DNA from: UBA4655 sp964585575
Lineage (GTDB): Bacteria; Planctomycetota; Planctomycetia; Pirellulales; UBA1268
Assembly (NCBI GenBank): GCA_964585575.1
Contig: CAZPEM010000165.1
Location: 1-6,169, forward strand
Direction: 5' to 3'
Length of the DNA: 6,169 nucleotides
Part shown: positions 1 through 4,549 of the stretch, piece after piece
Layout of the letters: each line of letters starts with the position of its first letter
Position numbering within the stretch: the stretch's first letter is position 1
Program-made: the position numbers and the translations under genes
Notes under the pieces: generated by a model
Seen by the model: only the letters and a program-made list of their open reading frames with translations
Databases searched by the model: none
Told to the model about the DNA's origin: nothing

Positions 1-228
1 CTTGCCCGATCTCGCGGCGTCGGCCGCATCGCTCGCCCCCTTGCCGCCGATCCCGATGCACGCGAAGCGGATTTCCTCGTTGGCGCTCGTCGGCTTCTCG
101 TCGGCCCTCGCTGCCGACGAGGCGGTGAAGTAGCCCGAGCCGAGAAGCCCGGAACCGACGAAGCCCGAGGAAACGCCGACGAAACCCCGGCGGCCGATGG
201 AACCACGGGACGGGCGGCTGGATGGCAT
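1..228 (-). CDS. Gfo/Idh/MocA-family oxidoreductase, secreted (5' part only)
   Basis: This is the first 76 codons of a gene that continues beyond the left edge. The product begins with a twin-arginine export signal: R13-R14-G-F, then a Gly/Ser/Val-rich hydrophobic stretch, then a likely signal peptidase site after A-R-A (residue 42). The mature part opens with IRFACIGIGGKG (residues 53-64), a beta strand and glycine-rich loop typical of a Rossmann NAD(P)-binding fold. Tat-exported proteins with this opening are abundant in planctomycetes and are usually annotated as Gfo/Idh/MocA oxidoreductases acting on sugars or polyols outside the cytoplasm. The substrate cannot be judged from this fragment. 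The ATG at 228-226 was chosen because it gives a complete Tat signal; no clear Shine-Dalgarno precedes it. The gene is divergent from cysD. The family call rests on a short N-terminus, so another Rossmann-fold secreted enzyme remains possible. Confidence 0.8.
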   Translation of the reverse strand, partial: MPSSRPSRGSIGRRGFVGVSSGFVGSGLLGSGYFTASSAARADEKPTSANEEIRFACIGIGGKGASDAADAARSGK

Positions 229-464
229 TAGGGGCTCTGGAGAAGGGCGGCGGGGGGCGGGAGAAATCGATTGGAGACGCGGCGGAAAACTGCCAAAAAA
301 AGTTTAATACCGCACGAATGCGGCGTGCAACTCGACGAGAATCGAGGACCGCTGCCCATGCCATCTCGCCAAGCCCTGGAAGCGGGCCGGGTTGTCGCAA
401 CTCGTTGCGATGCTTTACATAAAAAGACTTCACAGATTCTCCGAGGAGCAGAAACGATCGCCGC
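229..464. other. Divergent intergenic region between oxidoreductase and cysD
   Basis: This 236-base spacer must carry the start signals for both flanking genes. It contains A/T-rich patches that stand out from the surrounding GC-rich DNA: an A-run at 294-301 followed by TTTAATA, and TTTACATAAAAA at 414-425. It also has two clean inverted repeats: CCGCA-CGAA-TGCGG at 310-323, and TCGCAA-CTCG-TTGCGA at 395-410. Open frames crossing it encode no recognisable protein. No SAM riboswitch or T-box pattern was recognised. I could not find a convincing promoter for the leftward gene. Confidence 0.6.
392..421 (+). promoter_or_regulatory. Candidate cysD promoter with embedded inverted repeat
   Basis: TTGTCG (392-397) and TACATA (416-421) are separated by 18 bases. 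They match the sigma-70 consensus at four and three of six positions. Transcription would start near 428, giving a leader of about 37 bases before the cysD ATG. The perfect inverted repeat TCGCAA-CTCG-TTGCGA (395-410) lies in the spacer between the two boxes, where a repressor site would block RNA polymerase. The box matches are weak, so this is only a candidate. Confidence 0.28.
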
Positions 465-1388
465 ATGGCAGCCGCACCCCACAGCTACAGCCTGACTCAC
501 CTGAAGCAGCTCGAGGCCGAGAGCATCCAGATCATCCGCGAGGTGGCCGCCGAGTTCGAAAACCCGGTGATGCTCTACTCCATCGGGAAGGACTCGGCGG
601 TGATGGTCCGCCTGGCCGAAAAGGCCTTCCATCCGGCCAAGCCCCCCTTCCCGCTGATGCACATCGACACGACCTGGAAGTTCCGGGAGATGTACCGTCT
701 CCGCGACGAATACGTCGCCAAGGATCTCGGCTTCAGGCTGATCGTGCACGTCAACGAGGAGGGTCGGTCGGCGGGCATCAACCCGATCACTCACGGGAGC
801 AAGGTCCACACCGACGTGATGAAGACACAGGCCCTGCGGCAGGCGCTCGACAAGCACCGCTTCGACGCGGCCTTCGGCGGGGCGAGGCGGGACGAGGAGA
901 AGAGCCGGGCCAAGGAGAGGGTGTTTTCGTTCCGGGACGAGTTTCACCGGTGGGACCCGAAGAACCAGCGGCCGGAACTCTGGAACCTCTACAACACGAA
1001 GGTGAAAAAGGGAGAGAGCATCCGCGTCTTCCCGCTCTCCAACTGGACCGAGCTCGACGTCTGGCAATACATCCACCTCGAGGAGATCCCGATCGTGCCG
1101 CTCTACTTCGCGGCGGAGCGGCCGATCGTCTGGCGTGACGGCGTGATGATCATGGTGGACGACGACCGGCTGCCGCTGAAGGCGGGCGAGAAGCCGGAGA
1201 TGCGGCGGGTGCGGTTCCGCACGCTCGGCTGCTATCCCCTGAGCGGCGCGGTCGACTCCAGCGCCACGACGCTGCCCGAGATCATCCAGGAGATGCTCCT
1301 CACGACGTTCTCGGAGCGGCAGGGACGGCTCATCGACTCCGACGAGGCTGGCAGCATGGAAAAGAAGAAACGGGAGGGGTATTTCTGA
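465..1388 (+). CDS. cysD: Sulfate adenylyltransferase subunit 2 (CysD)
   Basis: This 307-residue protein is the catalytic small subunit of ATP sulfurylase. It makes APS and pyrophosphate from ATP and sulfate in the cytoplasm, driven by GTP hydrolysis in its CysN partner. The PP-loop ATP-pyrophosphatase motif SIGKDSAV is at residues 39-46. The family block GGARRDEEKSRAKERVFSFR starts at residue 138, followed by HRWDPKNQRPELW (161-173), FPLSNWTELDVWQYI (189-203), RFRTLGCYPLSGAV (250-263) and the typical ending KKKREGYF. Length and every block agree with E. coli CysD (302 residues) as I recall it. The ATG at 465 was chosen because THLKQLEAES follows within ten residues, as in relatives. A GAGGAG at 443-448 lies 16 bases upstream, farther than ideal for a Shine-Dalgarno. 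cysNC follows on the same strand after a 220-base gap, longer than usual for this pair. All key residues appear intact. Confidence 0.97.
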   Translation: MAAAPHSYSLTHLKQLEAESIQIIREVAAEFENPVMLYSIGKDSAVMVRLAEKAFHPAKPPFPLMHIDTTWKFREMYRLRDEYVAKDLGFRLIVHVNEEGRSAGINPITHGSKVHTDVMKTQALRQALDKHRFDAAFGGARRDEEKSRAKERVFSFRDEFHRWDPKNQRPELWNLYNTKVKKGESIRVFPLSNWTELDVWQYIHLEEIPIVPLYFAAERPIVWRDGVMIMVDDDRLPLKAGEKPEMRRVRFRTLGCYPLSGAVDSSATTLPEIIQEMLLTTFSERQGRLIDSDEAGSMEKKKREGYF

Positions 1389-1410
1389 GGCGACGTACAC
1401 GCCCGCGTTG

Positions 1411-1434
1411 CAGCGGACCGCTTCGCGGCCGCTG
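1411..1434 (+). repeat. Hairpin just after cysD
   Basis: CAGCGG pairs with CCGCTG, and CCGC pairs with GCGG across a three-base TTC loop. This gives a 10-bp stem with a single bulged A. It starts 22 bases after the cysD stop. No T-run follows, so it is not a standard intrinsic terminator; it could protect the cysD mRNA 3' end or attenuate read-through into cysNC. GCAGCG at 1410-1415 can alternatively pair with CGCTGC at 1437-1442, so two exclusive folds are possible. Confidence 0.5.
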
Positions 1435-1487
1435 AACGCTGCTTGCGCGGGATGGGGGAGGTCGCTGCTGGAGGCATGCGCTAATCT

Positions 1488-1566
1488 GAAAGCCGGGGGA
1501 GCGGACGCGGGGGAGCCTCGGGCGCATCCTCGCCAAAAGCGACGGAGCGTTCGCTCCCCGGCTTTC
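1488..1566 (+). repeat. Inverted-repeat element in the cysD-cysNC spacer
   Basis: GAAAGCCGGGGGAGCG (1488-1503) is matched by CGCTCCCCGGCTTTC (1552-1566). This makes a 15-bp stem with one bulged G around a 48-base centre. Inside, GGGGGAGC recurs at 1509-1516, and GGAGCG-TT-CGCTCC (1544-1557) is a second perfect hairpin that competes for the same right arm. The compact terminal-inverted-repeat layout resembles a short non-coding dispersed repeat or a structured RNA leader for cysNC. No clear target-site duplication flanks it. An open frame in phase with cysNC runs through from 1408, but its translation resembles nothing in the CysN family, so the stretch is treated as non-coding. Confidence 0.55.
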
Positions 1567-1608
1567 AATGCGGGTGAATTCGAAAACCACGGAGATGAAC
1601 GCGAAGAC

Positions 1609-3540
1609 ATGTCACACCAATCGGCGCTGATCGCCTCGAACATCGACGAATACCTCGCGCAGCACGAGCGGAAGGAGCTCCTGCGGTTCATCACCTGCGG
1701 GAGCGTGGACGACGGGAAGAGCACGCTCATCGGCCGGCTCTTCTACGAATCGAAGATGATCTACGAGGACCAGCTCGCGGCGATCGCGAAGGACTCGTCG
1801 CGGTACGGCACGACCGGCGGGGAGGTCGATCTCGCGCTTTTCACCGACGGCCTCGAGGACGAGCGGCAGCAGGGGATCACGATCGACGTCGCCTACCGCT
1901 ACTTCTCGACCGACCGTCGGAAGTTCATCATCGCCGACACCCCGGGCCACGAGCAGTACACGCGGAACATGGCGACCGGGGCCTCCACGGCCGACCTCGC
2001 GATCATCCTCGTGGACGCCCGGCACGGCGTGCTCACGCAGACGAAGCGACACAGCTTCATCGTGTCGCTGCTCGGCATCCGGCACATCGTCGTGGCCGTC
2101 AACAAGATGGACATCGTCGGCTACGACGAGAAGGTCTTCGATCGCATCAAGGCCGACTACGTCGACTTCGCGAGCCGTCTCGACCTGCCCGACGTCCACT
2201 TCATGCCGATCTCGGCGCTCAAGGGCGACAACGTCGTCACGCACAGCCCCAACATGCCCTGGTATTCGGGCTCGCCGCTCATGCCGCTTTTAGAGACCGT
2301 CTACATCGGCTCCGACCGCAACATGGAGGACTTCCGGTTCCCAGTGCAGTACGTCCTCCGGCCAAACCTCGACTTCCGCGGCTTTTCCGGGACGATCGCC
2401 TCCGGCATCATCCGCAAGGGGGACGAGATCGTGTCGCTCCCCTCCCGGAAAAAGAGCCGCGTGAAGTCGATCGTGACCTTCGACGGGGAGCTCGAGGAGG
2501 CCTTCGCCCCACAGTCGGTCACGCTGACGCTCGAGGACGAGATCGACTCCAGCCGCGGCGACATGCTCGTGCGGCCGGGCAACGCGCCGAAGGTCGACCA
2601 CAAGTTCGAGGCGATGCTCGTCTGGATGACCGACGAACCGCTCGTGCCCGGCCGGCAGTACCTCTTCAAGCAGACGACGAAGGTCGTGCCCGGCGCGGTG
2701 AGCACGATCCGCTATCGGGTCGACGTCAACACGCTCCATCGGCAGCCGGCCCCGTCGCTCGCCCTCAACGAGATCGGCCGCTGCGCGATCACGCTCTCGG
2801 CCCCGATCTGCTTCGACGCCTATCGTCGCAACCGGGCCACCGGCGGATTCATCATGATCGACCGGCTCACCAACGGCACGGTCGCAGCCGGCATGATCCT
2901 CGACCGCGAGCCCGAGGATGGCTCCGCCGACCACTGGGGCGACGCCTCGGCGGACGGCCTGCAGGGGTCGGCGAGCGAGGTGACGGCCGACGAGCGGGAG
3001 GCCCGCTACGGCCAGAAGCCGGTCACGCTCCTCATCACGGGCCTCGCGGGCTCGGGCAAGACGACGATCGCCCGGGCGGTCGAGCGTCGGCTCTTCGACA
3101 TGGGCCGCGCGGTCGTCGTGCTCGACGGGCAGAACATGCGGCTGGGCATCAGCCGGGATCTCGGGTTCTCGGCCGCCGAGCGGAGCGAGAATCTCCGACG
3201 GTCGGTCGAGGTGGCGAGGATCTTCAACGACGCCGGCATCCTCTGCCTCGCGTCGTTCGTCGCCCCCGACGAGTCGGTGCGGCAGAAGGCCGCCGAGCGG
3301 ATCGGCCGCGACCGCTTTCTCGTGGTCCATGCGGCGGCGCCGCTCGAGGTCTGCCGGCAGCGGGACCGCGACGGCAACTACCGCCGGGCCGACGCGGGCG
3401 AGATCGCCAATTTCCCGGGCGTGTCGGCACCCTACGAGCCGCCGACGAAGCCCGATCTCGTGCTGCCGACGCACGAATGGACGGTCGGCCGATGCGTCGA
3501 GGCGATCGTGGATCTCCTCGAGTCACGCGGCATCATCTGA
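1609..3540 (+). CDS. cysNC: Bifunctional sulfate adenylyltransferase subunit 1 / APS kinase (CysNC)
   Basis: This 643-residue fusion has the length usual for CysNC/NodQ. Residues 1 to about 432 are CysN, an elongation-factor-like GTPase that drives ATP sulfurylase: G1 loop GSVDDGKS (31-38), switch I RQQGITI (86-92), DTPGH (110-114), NKMD (165-168) and SAL (202-204), followed by beta-barrel domains. A polar linker (433-468) leads to the APS kinase domain, which phosphorylates APS to PAPS: P-loop GLAGSGKTT (478-486), ERSENLRR (524-531) and GEIANFPGVSAPYEPP (597-612). Two APS kinase motifs are atypical. The usual DGDN reads DGQN (506-509), and the usual ISPYR-like segment reads VAPDE (551-555). 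The ATG at 1609 was chosen because the downstream sequence begins in the normal CysN manner. GGAG at 1591-1594 is 14 bases upstream, so initiation signals are modest. With cysD it completes sulfate activation to PAPS. CysN function is near certain; kinase activity is likely but less sure. Confidence 0.96.
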   Translation: MSHQSALIASNIDEYLAQHERKELLRFITCGSVDDGKSTLIGRLFYESKMIYEDQLAAIAKDSSRYGTTGGEVDLALFTDGLEDERQQGITIDVAYRYFSTDRRKFIIADTPGHEQYTRNMATGASTADLAIILVDARHGVLTQTKRHSFIVSLLGIRHIVVAVNKMDIVGYDEKVFDRIKADYVDFASRLDLPDVHFMPISALKGDNVVTHSPNMPWYSGSPLMPLLETVYIGSDRNMEDFRFPVQYVLRPNLDFRGFSGTIASGIIRKGDEIVSLPSRKKSRVKSIVTFDGELEEAFAPQSVTLTLEDEIDSSRGDMLVRPGNAPKVDHKFEAMLVWMTDEPLVPGRQYLFKQTTKVVPGAVSTIRYRVDVNTLHRQPAPSLALNEIGRCAITLSAPICFDAYRRNRATGGFIMIDRLTNGTVAAGMILDREPEDGSADHWGDASADGLQGSASEVTADEREARYGQKPVTLLITGLAGSGKTTIARAVERRLFDMGRAVVVLDGQNMRLGISRDLGFSAAERSENLRRSVEVARIFNDAGILCLASFVAPDESVRQKAAERIGRDRFLVVHAAAPLEVCRQRDRDGNYRRADAGEIANFPGVSAPYEPPTKPDLVLPTHEWTVGRCVEAIVDLLESRGII

Positions 3541-3547
3541 GGGCGTT

Positions 3548-3568
3548 CGACCGGCCGTTCTTCGGTCG
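3548..3568. terminator. Weak hairpin between convergent cysNC and vapC
   Basis: CGACCG (3548-3553) and CGGTCG (3563-3568) form a 6-bp stem with a 9-base loop in the 42-base gap between the convergent cysNC and vapC stop codons. Its position suits a bidirectional terminator. There is no T-run on either strand, so any termination here would be inefficient or Rho-dependent. Confidence 0.25.
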
Positions 3569-3582
3569 CCACAGCCGTTTCG

Positions 3583-4002
3583 TCACCCGGAGACGGGCTT
3601 CACCGCCAGCCCGGCCTTGCGGGCCGCGGCACACTGCTGCCGGTCGGCCGAAACGAACAGCTCGGCTCCCCACACGCTGGCCGCCGCCACCTGCATGGCA
3701 TCGGCGGCGCGGATCGTGGACATTTCGAGAACTGCGACCGTGGCCGCGATGACGGCCGGCGTGAGATCGACGATCGTGGCATCGGCGACATCCTCGAGAA
3801 GATGCCGTTTGATCAGGTGGTAGTGCTCGCGTTTCAGCCGGCGTTCACGCAGCCGGCGATTCATGGCGGAGAGGATCTCCGGAACACACGTCACGCACAG
3901 GCCCAACTCCGAGGCGGACAGACAGAGATGTTCGACTGCCTCGCTTCCCGGCTCATCGACGCAGCGTTTGGCGAACGCCGACGAGTCAAGGAAGGTCTTC
4001 AT
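3583..4002 (-). CDS. vapC: PIN-domain ribonuclease toxin (VapC family)
   Basis: This 139-residue protein is the toxin of a type II toxin-antitoxin pair. VapC toxins are Mg-dependent RNases that cut tRNA or rRNA when the antitoxin is lost; the target here cannot be told from sequence. The four acidic PIN residues are visible: D6 in FLDSSAFAKR, E42 in VPEILSAMNRR, D101 in IRAADAMQVA and D120 in FVSADRQQCAAARKAGL. The length is normal and the active site looks intact, so it is probably functional. The ATG at 4002-4000 was chosen because the family starts just before the FLDSS strand; the frame stays open upstream but that stretch is Arg-rich shadow of the antitoxin gene. The start lies inside the antitoxin gene (17-base overlap), implying translational coupling. 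The gene converges on cysNC. Confidence 0.92.
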   Translation of the reverse strand: MKTFLDSSAFAKRCVDEPGSEAVEHLCLSASELGLCVTCVPEILSAMNRRLRERRLKREHYHLIKRHLLEDVADATIVDLTPAVIAATVAVLEMSTIRAADAMQVAAASVWGAELFVSADRQQCAAARKAGLAVKPVSG

Positions 4003-4225
4003 CCGCCCGCTCTTCGAGGATCGCCCTCGCCAAGGCCGCCCCCTTCGCCGTGAGCCGCAGGCCTGGCTTCCGCCACGACGGGGTCCGCGATCCGCCCGCC
4101 GCCGCGGGGTGGATCTCGGCGATCGGCTTGCCGTGCCGCAGCACGACCAGCGTTTCCCCGCGTTCGACCGCGTCAAAAAGCGTGGACGCCCGGCTGCGGA
4201 AATCGGTGAAAGAAACGGCTTTCAT
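3986..4225 (-). CDS. Phd/YefM-type antitoxin partner of VapC
   Basis: This 79-residue protein has the Phd/YefM fold in its N-terminal half: MKAVSFTDFRSR, then a helix STLFDAVERGE, then the strands TLVVLRHGKPIAEIHP (25-40). This part normally dimerises and binds the operon's own operator. The C-terminal half (about 45-79) is charged and probably wraps the PIN toxin. The ATG at 4225-4223 was chosen because it gives the canonical family start and has GGAG (complement of 4235-4238) 9 bases upstream. A longer frame reaching 4324 exists, but the extra residues run through the promoter and operator region and do not look like antitoxin. It is the first gene of the two-gene operon and overlaps vapC by 17 bases. 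Autorepression, enhanced by toxin binding, is expected from the family. Confidence 0.9.
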   Translation of the reverse strand: MKAVSFTDFRSRASTLFDAVERGETLVVLRHGKPIAEIHPAAAGGSRTPSWRKPGLRLTAKGAALARAILEERADEDLP

Positions 4226-4242
4226 CAGTCCAGGCTCCGGAG

Positions 4243-4271
4243 TCCACCGCATGCGTGGAACGTGAAACACG
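4243..4271. promoter_or_regulatory. Candidate operator of the toxin-antitoxin operon
   Basis: Two adjacent palindromes lie between the antitoxin start codon and the candidate promoter. The first has arms TCCAC (4243-4247) and GTGGA (4255-4259) around a GCATGC core, a near-perfect palindrome with one extra C. The second is CGTG-AAA-CACG (4261-4271). Phd-type antitoxins bind short palindromes near their own promoter, so these are good candidates for the autoregulatory site. Binding itself is inferred. Confidence 0.5.
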
Positions 4272-4282
4272 AGAATCAACAA

Positions 4283-4311
4283 AATGTACAGTCCTGCGCA
4301 GTCTGCGGCAA
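4283..4311 (-). promoter_or_regulatory. Candidate promoter of the toxin-antitoxin operon
   Basis: On the minus strand, TTGCCG (complement of 4306-4311) and TACATT (complement of 4283-4288) are separated by exactly 17 bases, and the second box matches TATAAT at four of six positions. Transcription would begin near 4276, about 50 bases before the antitoxin ATG, placing both candidate operator palindromes just downstream of the start site. Confidence 0.45.
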
Positions 4312-4419
4312 GACGGCGGCCCACCGCTCGCCAACGTCGCTATCAGTTCGGCCCGATCAGAAGCCTTCCACCTGAACCTCCCGGCCGACAAGGTCCTGGC
4401 CGAACCGACTGACCGTTTG

Positions 4420-4425
4420 AAGGAG
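4420..4425 (+). promoter_or_regulatory. Strong Shine-Dalgarno for the ABC-like fragment
   Basis: AAGGAG lies 7 bases before the GTG at 4433. It is the best Shine-Dalgarno match and spacing I found in the window, and it decides the start of a frame too short to stand on its own. Confidence 0.6.
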
Positions 4426-4432
4426 AAGCGTC

Positions 4433-4549
4433 GTGCCTGAAACCGTCCTCGAACTGCGAGGCCTCATCCGCGGCTACGCAACGCCGGTGCTGACCGGCGT
4501 GGATCTCGCCGTGCCGCGGGATGCCATACCCGTTTTGCAGGTCTGCTAG
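4433..4549 (+). pseudogene. Truncated ABC-transporter ATP-binding protein gene (N-terminal fragment)
   Basis: This 38-codon frame starts with GTG and stops with TAG at 4547-4549. Residues 5-29 read VLELRGLIRGY then ATPVLTGVDLAVPR. That is the pattern of the first two beta strands of an ABC ATPase (LELRGLxRxYG...VLxGVDLxVPxGE), which in intact proteins leads straight to the Walker A loop. Here the sequence becomes unrelated at about codon 30 (DAIPVLQVC) and ends, so Walker A, the signature and Walker B are all missing. The start signals are intact. The simplest reading is a deletion or replacement that removed about 85-90% of the gene, with the junction near 4520. A perfect 7-bp inverted repeat, ACGCCGG/CCGGCGT (4481-4500), lies inside. 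The stop overlaps that of the convergent hydrolase gene. A real small protein cannot be excluded. Confidence 0.55.
4517..4536 (+). terminator. Candidate intrinsic terminator after the ABC fragment
   Basis: CGGGAT pairs with AT-A-CCCG around a GCC loop, giving a 6-bp stem with one bulged A, followed at once by TTTT (4533-4536). It sits at the end of the ABC-like fragment, where homology to ABC ATPases has already been lost. The short stem and T-run make it weak. Confidence 0.35.

Larger units (their letters stand above)
4255..4440 (+). pseudogene. Possible 3' remnant of a cistron upstream of the ABC fragment
   Basis: An open frame of up to 61 codons ends with TGA at 4438-4440 and overlaps the GTG start of the ABC-like fragment by 8 bases, a spacing typical of translationally coupled operon genes. 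Only the last part, from about AFHLNLPADKVLAEPTD to the end, has the G/C-rich third positions seen in genuine genes of this window. The first half overlaps the vapBC promoter and is probably not coding. I do not recognise the product. It may be the tail of a lost gene, or chance. Confidence 0.18.

Noticed and set aside
229..464. SAM riboswitch or other known RNA leader before cysD
   Set aside because: No conserved riboswitch core could be recognised, and the hairpins present are short and isolated.
1408..1608. N-terminal extension of cysNC by 67 residues
   Set aside because: The extra residues run through the inverted-repeat element and match nothing in CysN; the normal CysN start is at 1609.
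228..1730. A 500-codon open frame on the minus strand across cysD
   Set aside because: It lies antisense to an unmistakable cysD, and its translation is Arg/Val/His-rich shadow typical of GC-rich DNA, with no recognisable motif.
2290..3474. A 394-codon minus-strand frame across cysNC
   Set aside because: It is antisense to conserved CysN and CysC motifs, and its composition (Arg, Asp, His, Val) is that of a reverse-frame shadow.
4003..4176. Upstream extension of the toxin frame
   Set aside because: It is an Arg-rich out-of-frame reading of the antitoxin gene; the PIN fold begins at 4002.
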